A DNA stretch of 64,000 bases from Hexactinellida sp. DTS-2022 (taxonomy: Eukaryota; Porifera; Hexactinellida). Made by a program: the position numbers and the translations under genes. Positions 32,560 through 45,095 of this stretch are shown one piece after another; position 1 is the stretch's first letter, and every line of letters starts with the position of its first letter. The stretch lies in NCBI GenBank assembly GCA_028753945.1, contig JAPNXP010000007.1:1674001-1738000 (forward strand). The letters run 5' to 3'. The notes beneath the pieces were generated by a model. The model had not been told where the DNA came from. It did not search any database and worked only from the letters and a program-made list of their open reading frames with translations.

Positions 32560-33926
32560 GAGATCGGTGTCATGTATTTATTATTCTGGGAAGATGTTTA
32601 AACGAATATCTTCGTATATAAACCTCACACATTCAAACTAAAACTGACAATATTCAACGAAAGCGGGGGAAAGTTCAATCTTCAATGATACTGCAATATA
32701 CAGAAATGTTAAAAAATTATTGGAGATAAACAAAAATGGTGTGTCATTTCATTTATAAATATAATTCCACACACCTTACTATACGTTTAATCATTGCTTG
32801 GATACAAGAGGGTAATTCCAAAGATATTTGCTAAAACATTTTCTCAGAAAATTTTATGAAACAAAAATAAACTTTTGCACTAAGACATTGTTGTTATTCT
32901 CCAATGAGTGCATTCAAATTTCTGTATATTGCAGTTGTATAGACCATTTCCACCGCATTCGAGGACTTTTTTCCGATCTTGTTTAATTGCATGCGAGGAT
33001 TATTTCCAAAAATATTCGTTAACACAACTTCTAGGATAAATAAATTACACGACAGCATTCAATTAGAAATGATCCAATGGAGAGAATCAGTAATAAATAG
33101 ATTAATGTTGGGGTTTCAATGAGGTGCACAGATCCTTTCCATCGTGGCCTTACAGTAATCTGTAACATCTTAAATGTCTGGGCATCTTGTAAAGATATAA
33201 ATCAATATATCTGAGATAAATAAATGAAGCGACAACCATCTGATAGCGAGATAATAATGTTGGTTGTTTATATTAAAGAGCTTGAACCATCAGTATAATG
33301 CAGTTGCAAAGACCCTTTTCTACACAAATATTTAACATTTATATATTCTTGTTTAAATTTAATGAGTAAATCCAAAGAATTAGTTTATTTATATCCTCAG
33401 ATGAATAAATGAAACTACAACCATCTCTTATCGACAGCACATTGTTGTTGACCACCAACAAATTGCTTAAATAAAATCTGTTTATTGCAGTTATATATAA
33501 CCTTTGCCTTGCATTATTTGACCTTTATCTGTTGTGGAACATAGGCGTCAAGTTATATCAAAGATATTTGTCTGCACATATCAGATTTATAAATGATACG
33601 ACAAACAACCCTTAGCACTAAAACATTTGTAATAATCTCCCATCAATTGAATTAATGTTAATGTTTATAAACGTCACAAAGACCCGTTTCCACGCTATCG
33701 TAGGCTATTATCTACTATGTTTTTTTGCATTATGAGGTTAAGTCCTCCTTGGTTAGTCATCTCTTCCTCTCAGTTAGCATAAATATATTGTTCATATCAG
33801 TCACATAAACCTTTTCCCCGCTTTCGTCACTCTTATTTGTTGTTAATTAAACGTGTTATGTTTACTACAAACAAAGTGTGTTTATTTGTGAAGGTAAAAA
33901 TATTTAATTGCCGCAACCTTGAGATA
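32560..33926 (+). repeat. ~185-bp degenerate tandem repeats, central array
   Basis: The landmark tacatagacccttttccccg (variants) recurs at about 32940, 33132, 33309, 33487, 33675 and 33805. Each unit also has tgtgaggtt, agataaataaatgaaacgac and aacacattgttgt landmarks. Very diverged, so old. Confidence 0.75.
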
Positions 33927-34157
33927 TCTCCTAATCCCATTACTTTACAGAGAGACTCTATATCGTTGTTTAATGTTACACTAGTTCATTATGCCTTATA
34001 TTTATTTCCTGAATTAATTAACCATGTACGTAGTTTAAATTCAAACCGTTACTAACTACTACAGTGGATGCCGGTTATAAGCACATCGCCGGGAACTGCA
34101 CTTAATGTGCTTATAACCGGCATGTTCTTATAACCGACATAAATAATATAGGGTATA
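33927..34157. repeat. Segment duplicated at 44589-44820
   Basis: Starts tcctaatcccattacttt and continues into the CAGTGGATGCC MITE. The two copies are ~95 percent alike by eye. Confidence 0.85.
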
Positions 34158-34509
34158 CAGGTAAACCTCCCAAAGCGGCACCTCCGAGTAGAGGCAACCT
34201 CCGAGAAGCGGCACAAAATCATTCTCCCGATGGATACCGCAATGGGAGTTTTACCTACGAGCAACCTCCCAAAGCGGCAACCTCCGAGAAGCGGCACAAA
34301 ATCATTCTCCCGATGGATGCCTCTATGGGAGTTTTACCTTACGAGCAACCTCCCAAAGCGGCAACCTCCGAGATGCGGAACAAAATCATTCTCCCGGATG
34401 GGTGCCGCTTTGGGAAGTTTACCTGTATATGGCAACCCCGTTTTCCAACATAGTGTTCTTATTTTCGATATGTTCTCATAACCGGTGTGCTTATATCCCA
34501 CATCTACTG
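34062..34509. mobile_element. TA-flanked MITE (cagtggatgccggttataag), carrying a second MITE
   Basis: Ends cagtggatgccggttataag and, inverted, cagtagatgtgggatataag, both flanked by TA. Without the nested insertion it is ~178 bp. Related copies are at 44726 (truncated) and 45963-46135. Pogo/Tigger-like ends; no coding capacity. Confidence 0.8.
34158..34425. mobile_element. Nested TA-flanked MITE (caggtaaacctcccaaagcg) with internal tandem expansion
   Basis: Ends caggtaaacctcccaaagcg and, inverted, caggtaaacttcccaaagcg. It holds about three ~86-bp internal units (gcaacctccgagaagcggca). The copy of the host MITE at 44726 lacks it and reads atagggtatatatggcaacc across the site, which proves a TA duplication. 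An 84-bp unexpanded relative is at 45010-45093. Confidence 0.9.
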
Positions 34510-37500
34510 TATTTGGTATTTAATTAATATCATAAGGGGAACAAGGTACAAGAAAAACCTAAGAAATTTACATCAACGATGTAACTGACTGTAGAACAAT
34601 GGCAAACTGTCGAATAGTATTTAGTTAAACTCTTTAACCAATACATTGTCCCAAAAACAACCTGAGTGTCATTAACCTTAGTATATTATAATGCAAAGAT
34701 TGGAGGTCAACAATAGTGTGCTGTCGATAAGCGATGGTTGTTGTATCATGTATTTATCTGATAATATTTCATAATTAAACTAAATAGTTTGGATAGAATC
34801 TTTGCATTTCAACAAGAATAGATAAAAGTCCAAAGATTCGGGGAAAATGGTTATGTAACTATATTATGCTGCAGTTTTAAGCCATTTAATGAAGATATCC
34901 AAAAATGTTCTCTCGCAATGAGATTGCCGTCGTTTCATTTGTTAATCTGGGTAGATGTTTAAACTAGTATCTTTGGATATTAACTCACACATTCAAACAA
35001 GAATCGATAATAGTCAACGAAAGCGGCTGCATAGTGTCTATGTAACTGATGCAACCATCAACACTAACTATATATATATATTTGAGTTTGCAAGAATGAG
35101 TTTTTTGACAAAGCTGAGAAGATTTATAACCTAGTATATTTGATAAACCTCACACATTTAAACTACCGTCAATAAGAGTAAACAAATATGGGAAAAGGGC
35201 GTATGTAACTGAATATACCCTTCCCACCCTACACTATGTACATATCTTGAGATTCTTTCACAACAATGTATTAGTTCTAGAAATTGTGGGTCGCTTCAGT
35301 TATTGATCTGACAAGATCTGTATACAATATCTTTGGTAGAATCGTCAACAAGCGCGTCGGAAAGGGTCTATGTATATGCAGGAAACATCAAACATGAATC
35401 CCGATTTTCGAGAATGTCAACAATGTGATAAATATCTCTAACAGTTTGTTGCTCGGCATTGAAAAATGTGAGATGTTACAGAAACTACTTGGATATAGAC
35501 TCACAGATTTAAACAACCACAGGTTTCAGTATGGAATGTGGGAAAATCTCTTTACAGTTTCCTATACCCATATGAAGGGGTCTATTTAAATGGTTAACAA
35601 AATATTCAGAAACCAACCGGGAGACAAATCTAAAGTAAATTAAATGACAATATTTTGACAAACATACTAGAGTGTTGTTTACATGGACCCTTTTCTACAC
35701 ATATTCGTTTACTATTATATTCTCATTCTAAAAAGTTTGAGATTTAAAAATGTTACCTAGGGAACTCTATTCATAGCCCTTTCATACTGGATATTGCAGT
35801 CAACATAATATAACAAACTTGTCATTTAATACAACAAATTTATCTTCATGTATCTATTGAAAAACCCCCCGAATAACCTCTTTTAAATTGGGGCAATGCA
35901 ACTGTATATACATGAAATTAAGTTGCACAGAACGTTTTCCCCTCATATCTGGACTCTCATCTGTTGAAGTTTAATTCTTTCCTGGTCATGACAAATAATT
36001 ATAATAATATCATCTGCCAACAAACTTTCTAATGTTTAATTAAAGACTTTTATAGCTGCATGCATTTCCAGTCAATCTGGAAATGCCATTTTGCGTCTCA
36101 AAACTGCAATTACAAAGACCCTTTTCTCTGTTCAATTTGTCTCTTGTTGCTTGATGTTTAATATTTTATGGCTGTGGCGACGAAATATTTTACTACCTTT
36201 CTCAATAGGCACACTATGTTTGTATTAAACCTCACACATTACAAAAACCAGGAATAATATTCACTAAATCTGGAAAAAAGGTCTTCGTAACTAAAATATA
36301 CAACATGTTTATATTAATTTAACATTATTCACAAAAATAGGTTTGATCACAGCCATGGGTTCGTTCCAGACTTAATTTTCGAAATGAAGATCTTATGTCT
36401 TTGCATCCAACCTCACACCTTCCTAGAAGCATATATAATCGTGAACAAGCGCGTCGGAAAGGGTCTATGTATCTGCAGGATACATCAAACATGAATCCCA
36501 TTTATTCGAGGATGTCAACAATGTGATAATTATTTCTAACAGTTGGTTGTCCACCATTGAAAAATGTGAGATGTCACAGAAACTACTTGGATATAGACTC
36601 ACAGATTTAAACAACCACAGGTTTCAGTAAGAAATGTGGGAAAATCTCTTTACCGTTTCTTATACCCAAGTGAAGGGGTCTATGTAAATGGAATTTACAA
36701 AATATTCAGAAACCAACCGGGAGACAAATCTAAAGTAAATTAAATGCCAATATTTTGACAAACATACTAGAGAGTTGTTTACATGGACCCTATTCTACAC
36801 ATATTCGTTGCCTATTATATACTCATTCTAAAATGTTTGAGGTTTAAAAATGTTATCTAGGGAACTCTATTCAAAGCCCTTTCATACTGGATATTGCAGT
36901 CAACATAGTATAACAAACTTGTCATTAAATACAACAAATTTTTCTCCAAGTATCTATCGAAAAACCCTTCGAATAACCTCTTTTAAATTGGCGCAATGCA
37001 ACTGTATATACATGAAATTAAGTTGCACAGAACGTTTTCCCCTCATATCTGGACTCTCATCTGTTGAAGTTTAATTCTTTCTTGTTCATGACAAATAATT
37101 ATATTAATATCATCTCCCAACAAAACGTTCTCATGTTTTCTAAACACGTTTATAGCTGCATGGATTTCCAGTCCTACGGGAAAATGCCATTTTGCTACTC
37201 AAAACGGCAATTGCATCGACCATTTTCTCAGTTCAATTTGTCTCTAGTTGCTTGATGTTTAGATATTTTAAGGCTGTGGCGACGAAATTTTTTATTACCT
37301 TTCCCAATAGGAACACTATGTTTGTATTAAACCTCACACATTACAAAAACCTGAAATAACAGAAACTAAATCTGTAAAAAAAGGTCTTCGTAACTGAAAT
37401 ATACAACATATTTGTGTTAATTTAACGAGATTCACAAAAAATATTTTTGTTCACAGCCATAGGTTTGTTCCTGACTTAATTTTCGAAATGGAAGAACTTA

Positions 37501-40500
37501 TGTCTTTGCATTTGACCTCACGACCTTCAAAGAAGCGTACAGAATCGTCAACAAGCGAGTCCGAAAAGGTCTACATATCTTAAATTGTAGATCTTTAAAA
37601 ACTAATAAATGAATCAACAACACGCTATTATTACCTAAACATTGTTGTCAATCTCTAATAGATTAAATTAATGCCAACGGTTATTGCTGTTACATATACC
37701 CTTTTCAGAGGTTTCGTTGACTATTATCTGTTCTTGTCTAATTTTTTGTGACTAAATACAAAGCTATTAATTTATACAACTTCTCTGAATAATAATTATA
37801 TGACACCGATCTGTTGGAACTATTCAAATAATGTGGAGATCTTATACATTGGCTTAATTAATCTTTCTGTTAATCTCAGTCACATAGCCACTTTCCCCAC
37901 CTTTAGTTACTTTAGTCTGTGATCGTTTACTATGTCAGGTTTTCTAGAAATATATTGTGTTTCACAACTTCTCAGAATAGTAAATGAAGCGATATCCATC
38001 TCTTAGAACGAACACATTCTTGTTTATCTCCAATAAATTACTTTATACCATTATATATGTTAAAATTATATAAATAATTATCCCTCTGTCTATTCCAGTT
38101 ACCCAAACCCTTTCTTCGAGTTCTTTGATTATCATCAATTTCTGGCATAAATATGTGAGGTTACAAAGAAAGATATTTGTTTAAAGATATTCTCAGATGT
38201 CTAAATGAAACGACACCCAACTCTTGGAAGCCTAACAATGTTGTTTTTGAATACCCTTCTCAAAAATGTCCATTCATTACAGAAACCTTTTTGAACTGGC
38301 TATTTACAAATTGCGACAGTGCATCAGAACGAAAGTGTGATAATCCATTCTGTGGCCAGGGAATAAAAACAAAGTGATGTGTGAGTGTACAAAGAGAGTT
38401 GTAAACTCAATATTTCGTGAATCAGTGGAGATTTTGAATGACTTCTTGACCCACCTCATATGGTTATAAATAAGTAAGACAACTTCCATTCTTCAGATAA
38501 ATCCTACAAACAAACTCATAGATTTACTTACCCTGCTGACAACATGAATACTTGAATTGTTTGTCATAAACAATATTCACGATTACACAAACACATTTCT
38601 TTAGCTCATCCTGAAATTAAGTCAGACTGTCTTACAAAGGTACTTCTATAGACTAAAAAGAAAAGAAAGGATGCTGCAATTCAGGTGTACACATTTCCTA
38701 ATATCTATATTAAGTGAACCCTAAAACAGCAAATGGAGAGAAATGTCTTTCAACCATTTTAAAGAAAGGGTAAATATTACATTGTGTTTCATGTTACGCA
38801 GGTAACAAATTATAATATTCATCTTCCGTTTGCATTATAGATATAATCAGCACCTGTTGAGAACACACAGAATTTCAACCAAATCCTTAAAAGGAAAACA
38901 ACTCAAGACAGCTGCACAGAATAATTCATTTCCAGTCATTCATGTTAACATCCTAAAAGTGAAGAAGGATGAACAATGAAAGACATTCCGAAGTGATGTA
39001 CACAAGGATATTTCAGGTGCGATTGCAAAAGATTGAAAATCTAGAAACACCGGAGAAAATATGCTCTCTGAATCTTGTGACCATGCTAATGAAGTGGTAT
39101 CTGATCAATTGGAAGAGTTTAGAGTGCCGCCAAATCTTTTGATTGCAATGAATCAGATGTCACAATGGAAATAAGTAACAGCAAAGAAGCTTCCTCCAAG
39201 ACTACAATCCTGCAGCAAAGATACCCAATGAGAGAAAGAAGGCCGAAGCAGATTCTAGACTATATAACCTAAATGAAAAGGTAGCTGAGTAAAGCAGTTA
39301 CATAAACTCTTAACTCTCGGTATTATTTGTTACTTATGCATCTCCAATAAGCAACTCTCTAGTATGTTTGTCTAAATATTGTAACATAACTTTGATACAG
39401 ATTTGCCTACCGGTTGGTTTAGGAATATTCTGTAAATTGCATTTACATAGACCCCTTCACTTGGATATAAGAAACTGGAAAGAGATTTTCCCGCATTTCG
39501 TACTGAAACCTGTGGTTGTTTATATCTGTGAGTCTATATCCAAGTAGTTTCTGTAAACTTCTCACATTTTTCAATGGCGGACAACCAACTGTTAGAAATA
39601 ATTGTCTCATTGTTAACATTCTCGAATAAATGGGATTTATGTTTGATGTTTCCTGCAGATACATAGAACCATTCCGGCGCGCTTGTTGACGATTCTATAT
39701 GCTTCTAGGAAGGTGTGAGGTTGGATGCAAAGACATAAGTTCTTCATTTCGAAAATTTTGTCTGGAACGAACCCATTCGCTGTGAACAAACATATTTTCG
39801 TGAATCTCGTTAAATTAACATAAATATGTTGCATATTTCATTTACGAAGACCTTTTTTTCCAGATTTTATGACTGTTATTCCTGGTTTTTCTAATGTGTG
39901 AGGTTTAATACAAACATAGTGTGCCTATTGAGAAAGTTGATACAATATTTGAGAATGTCAACAATGTGTTATTTCTAAAGGTTGGTTGTCCGTTATTGTA
40001 GGAAGTGAGATGTTTACAGAAACTACTTGTATATACCTTCACAGATTTATAATACCACAGCTTTGAGTGAAGAATGTTGGTAAGTGTCTTTCCAGTAAGT
40101 TATACCGAAGTGAGGGGTCTATGCAGATGCAATTTACAGAATATTCTTTTTTGTTCATAAAGCCCTTTATTGTTCATAGAGATCCTTAATATACACTAGC
40201 GCGCTTCGCTTGCTAAATCGCTTCCCGGCAGAACACAAGCACACACCGATCGAATTGGGGTTGATGTGTGGTTTATTTACTCCTAATATTGATTCTAAAG
40301 CGAAAATAGGCCTAAATAGTCGAATTTAACAATGTGAAATTTAATGAAATATTATATTACCTTTCCCAATAAGCACACTATGTTTGTATTAAACCTCAGA
40401 CATTACAAAAACCTGGAATAACAGTCACTAATTCTGGAAAAAGGTCTTCGTAACTGAAATATACAACATATTTATGTTTATTTAACGAGATTCACAAAAA

Positions 40501-42060
40501 TATATTTGTCCAAGCGATGGGTTCGTTCCAAACTTAACTTTCGAAATGAAGAACTTATGTCTTTGCATCCAACCTCACACCTTCAAAGAAGCATTTCGAA
40601 TCGTCAACAAGCGCGTCGGAAAGGGTCTATGTATCTGCAGGAAACATCAAACATGATTCCCATTATTCGAGAATGTCAACAATGTGATCATTATTTCTAA
40701 CTGTTGGTTGTCCGCCATTGAAAAATGTGAGAAGTTTACAGAAACTACTTGGATATAGACTCACAGATATAAACAACCACAGGTTTCTCTAAGAAATGTG
40801 GGAAGAACTCTTTCCAGTTTCTGATACCCAGGTGAAGGGGTCTATGTAAATGAAATTTACAGAATATTCTGAAACCAATCGCTAGACAAATCTATAGCTA
40901 AATTATATGACAATATTTTGACAAACATACTAGAGAGTTGTTTACATGGACCCTTTTTACACATATTCGTTGACTATTATATATTCAATATAAAATGTTT
41001 GATGTTTTATAAATGTATCTAGGGAACTCTATTCAAAGCCCTTTCATACTGTGTCATGACCAAGAATCAATTAAACATCAACAGATAAGACCAGATATGT
41101 GGGGAACACTTTCTGTACAACTGAATTTAATTTATGTACAGTTGCATTGCGCCAATTTAACAGAGGTTAGTCGCGGGGCTTTTCGATAGATAAATAGAAA
41201 TTAATTTATTGTAGTTAATGACAAGTTTGTTAAACTATGTTGACGAAACTTAAAAACATTTAAACAATAATAAATAACTTTTCACATAAAATTCAAAAAG
41301 GGTGTAATTTACTGCAATATCCAAATAATTATATTAATACCATCTGCCAACAAAAACTTTCTAATGTTTTCTATAGACGTTTATAGCTGCATGCATTTCC
41401 ATTCAAACTGGAAAATGCCATTTTGCAAGTCAAAACTGCAGTTACAAAGACCCTTTCTTCTGTTCAATTTGTCTCTTTTTGCTTATGTTTAGATAAGTTA
41501 AGGCTGTGGCGACGAAATATTTATTTCCTTTCCCAATAGGCACACTATGTTTGTATTAAACCTCACACATTACAAAAACCCGGAATAACAGTCTCTAAAT
41601 CTGGAAAAAAGTGTCCACGTAACTGAAGTGCTTATTAGCCTATATACGTGTATAGATAACAGTATAAAGTATTTGTTGGGGCATGTTATTACTATATATA
41701 TTTGACATGACCGAGAAACAATTAAACAATAACAAATAAGAGTCTATATAAGCGGGGAAAACGTTCTGTGCAACTGAATATATGGACAGTTGCAATACGG
41801 CAATTTGACAGAGTGTACTCGAAGAGGTTTTCGATGGATTTGTAGATATCAATTTATTATATATATTAAAAATGTCTGACAAAACTTTAAAACTTTTAAA
41901 CATCAACAAATGATAGTTCACAGAATATGGGATTAGGGTGTATGTAACTCAGAGATGCAGTATCAAAAGGGCATTGAACAAAGCTCACTTGAACCCTTTG
42001 AGGTAAATGGTACTCATGATTTATTCTGGAGCAACGTGTCAGTTTCATTTTAATTTGATT
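34510..42060. repeat. Mosaic of diverged ~185-bp repeats in both orientations
   Basis: No gene recognised. Large related segments are 35340-35900, 36400-37100 and 40560-41180 (direct), and 39137-39850 (matching 25785-26460). In each, ggaaagggtctatgta marks one orientation and catagacccctt the other, and the two alternate, so segments were repeatedly inverted or are foldback pairs. Short frames such as 38177-38377 and 36850-37074 carry no motifs. Confidence 0.6.
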
Positions 42061-43012
42061 TGCAAATTGAGGCCCCGAAAGATCCCCTCTCAATTGTATT
42101 GTATTTAGCATCATTATGTTATACCATAATCATGTCAGTTACTCAGTGCTCACAATCGAATGATGTTTTTGAACCTGGATTCAAAGTAATTTGGAAATTA
42201 TTTAACAACTACAGGTTATTTTTCTGTTCACATTCTATTCACAGTCGCAGATTAAATTTCGCAACATTGCAATTTTGAATCTAAAGCTGAAAGATATCTT
42301 CTAAAGTTTTAGTGTGCTTCTTCTAGTAAAAACGTTATAGTAGGTCCTACTATAGTTTTATACTATAAGTCCACACTATTGAATTTACCTCTGTCGGACT
42401 TCTGGCCGGCCGGCCGTACGCGATGCCTTGACTAAACCATTGGGAATGGAGATTTCAAATTTTTATAGAAGATAGAGAATTTCCTGGAGATGTGCACCTC
42501 TGTATACGATTACTTAATTTCGTTTTCGTTCGTCAGTTAAATCGAAATTTGTGTTCTGGTCCATTTACTCTTTAATAATTCGATCTATCAATTGAAATTA
42601 TAGAGGTTGTATTCTCCTAAGGATGTTCTTTCTATATATCAATTAAAATTAATATGTCGCTAACCAACTCTAGGTTTTATTAACGATTGTTTACATAAAT
42701 CAGCCATCTTCTCCATATTGTAATTACTCTATATATACTGAATACTATAGAACATATTACTTACATAAGCCTATACTATCTGCTAGATAATGACTGTTAT
42801 TAATTGGTTTGTAAGTGAATATGTGTTTTCATACATGTGCTATGAAAACACTTGGAAGTTGGAACATTTTACAAGTTGATGATGATGTCAATAATGAATT
42901 CTATTATTCAAATAGTAACGTAAATACTACAAAGTATTCCTAATTCTATTTGTTATAATTAATCTTTAATTAATTTAAACATTTGAAGTCTTTACAATTC
43001 AAAACATTAATT
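42061..43012. other. Unique-looking AT-rich DNA, no gene recognised
   Basis: One 72-codon plus-strand frame (42060-42278) without motifs. A small GC-rich spot, ggccggccggccgtacgcg, is at 42402-42422. Nothing else supported. Confidence 0.45.
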
Positions 43013-43019
43013 AGATTAT

Positions 43020-43560
43020 GTAGTAACGGAGACCACGACGATGGGCAACTGTAGACTAGTAGCGTACATAACCTACTAGTGGGGTTTCGTTCCATTACAG
43101 GAACTCATCAGGAGGGTGACCCTCGACCCCATGACTCCACTCACGCCTGTGGGTGGTCACGCTTCCTTATTGCCACGGTGTCTCCATCACGACACTCATG
43201 CCGGGGTGTGTCTCCATCACAACACTATCCCGGCCCCGATACTACACTCCTTCTTCCTTAGCAGAGGAAGTGTACCGGCTGCCACAGGGATATAATCCCA
43301 CCGGAGGTAAGAGCTGAACTCCTACCGGAGTAGTGTAGTATCGGGGCCGGGATAGTGTTGTGATGGAGACACACCCCGGCAGTTGTGTCGTGATGGAGAC
43401 ACCGTGGCAATAAGGAAGCGTGACCACCCACAGGCGTGAGTGGAGTCATGGGGTCGAGGGTCACCCTCCTGATGAGTTCCTGTAATGGAACGAAACCCCA
43501 CTAGTAGGTTATGTACGCTACTAGTCTACAGTTGCCCATCGTCGTAGTCTCCGTTACTAC
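43020..43560. mobile_element. 541-bp foldback (snap-back) element with 7-bp TSD
   Basis: Two nearly identical arms of ~225 bases (43020-43248 and, inverted, 43335-43560) surround an ~85-base spacer. The arms start gtagtaacggagaccacgac and are GC-rich compared with the surroundings. The 7-bp agattat is repeated at 43013-43019 and 43561-43567. No coding capacity; the frames inside are mirror images. High arm identity suggests a recent insertion or gene conversion between arms. Confidence 0.95.
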
Positions 43561-43567
43561 AGATTAT

Positions 43568-44588
43568 ATTACACTAAGATGAAATGTAATTTTAATATTA
43601 AATTCTACTTAAATTAAACATTGGGGAAGTGCAATCAGGGGCACACTCCCATCCCGTCTGTGAGGGGTTTTTAATTCTACCTAGATTTCCCTCCTACTAT
43701 TCTCAATTTGCCACATGCACAGTACTCTGACTCACCGGAAGAGGATCTGTTTTCTCAGCTCTATCACTTAGCCTGAGTCGTACAAAGAAGAGAGACATGA
43801 GACGTTATTCCAGTATTTGCAAGATAAGTTCTCATTTCTTTCCCTCCCTCAAAATTCTTCATTATGGTATCCCGATGAATATATAGCATGATTCGTCCTC
43901 GCATATAGAAGACTATAGCATCATGGTCGGTGTTGTCATGCCATATATGGTCTCTCACGGTTAGTCTTGGAGGGCCATCCATGGCGCAATAGATAGTTGG
44001 GGAGACCATGTACGGAGCCATACATGGTCCCACCGGACAATCTTTGGCGCCGTATATGGTCCTCACGGGAACTATCGGGGTGCTCTGACCTCCAATATTC
44101 CGTGTAATGTATATACCGCCCAATATTCTTCGGTGCCACTAAGTTCGTATTTTTAAATACTTTTGGCCGGGTAAAGTGATATACAGTAAAACCTCGTTAG
44201 TACGAACTCCAGGGGACCGTCCAAATGCGTTCGTTCGCCTTATCCGGAATTCGTAATAACCAATATCATTGTTTGAAATGGGCTTAGACGGGAGTGTCTT
44301 TGCGAGTATCATTCTTTAGAATCAAAGGAATTTGATGAGTTCTAATTTATATTGCTTATTTTATTCTAGGTATCACAGCGAATCCCAACCTTTTTCAACC
44401 GTGGACATACACCCTTTAGCAAATGCAAACATTCTGTGAACCCCGTCCCATCGCACGTAATACATAATTTAGAGATCTTGTCGACCCCCTACTTCCTTCC
44501 ATCGACCCAATTTGTTAACCGCAGACCTATCAGATGTGTGCTAAGTTAAGAGTTCCTCTGAAGAATTACACTGCGAAAACCAGTTTCA
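43568..44588. other. No gene; contains a pogo-like MITE end
   Basis: From 44184 a TA-preceded cagtaaaacctcgttagtac resembles the MITE at 31784, but I cannot find its partner end. From 44375 a degraded sequence with caacctttttcaaccgtgga resembles hAT MITE ends. The 43764-44123 minus frame has no recognisable domain; repeated ccatatatggtc words make it look non-coding. Confidence 0.4.
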
Positions 44589-44834
44589 CTCCTAATCCCA
44601 TTACTTTACAGAGAGACTCTATATCGTTGTTTAATGTTACACTTAGATCATTATGCCTTTATATTTATTTTCTGAATTAATTAACCATGTAAGTAGTTTT
44701 AATTAAAAACCGTTACTAACTACTACAGTGGATGCCGGTTATAACCCAACGCCGGGAACTGCACTTAATGTGCTTATAACCGGCATGTTCTTATAACCGA
44801 CATAAATAATATAGGGTATATATGGCAACCCCAG
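44589..44834. repeat. Second copy of the 33.9-kb segment with truncated MITE
   Basis: Duplicate of 33927-34157. It includes the left end of the cagtggatgccggttataac MITE (from 44726) and then loses similarity after ggcaacccc. It serves as the empty site for the nested MITE at 34158. Confidence 0.85.
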
Positions 44835-45009
44835 CACCTGCAAAAATAATTGTTTATTAAGGTGTTGAATTTTATTACTATAAATCAAATATTATGCAAC
44901 CCTGGATTTACCTCTCGATAATATTATTTTAATGGTGTGAATAAGACCGCTAACTTTAGAATTACTACATTATTGGAAACCAAGATAATTTGGTTAATAT
45001 TTATGTATA

Positions 45010-45093
45010 CAGGTATACCTCCCAAAGCGGCACCCATCGGAAGAATGATTTTGTGCCGCTTCTCGTAGGTTGCCGCTTTGGGAGGTTTACCTG
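45010..45093. mobile_element. 84-bp TA-flanked MITE
   Basis: Ends caggtatacctcccaaagcg and, inverted, caggtaaacctcccaaagcg; TA on both sides. It is almost all TIR and is the minimal form of the element nested at 34158-34425. Confidence 0.85.
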
Positions 45094-45095
45094 TA

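Noticed and set aside
42402..42422. GC-rich ggccggcc palindrome as a regulatory island
   Set aside because: Only ~20 bases, isolated, no gene nearby.
43079..43464. Open frames on both strands at 43.1-43.5 kb
   Set aside because: They are mirror images produced by the foldback arms and contain no domain.
43764..44123. 119-codon minus-strand frame as a gene
   Set aside because: Repetitive ccatatatggtc words, no motif, no neighbouring gene structure.
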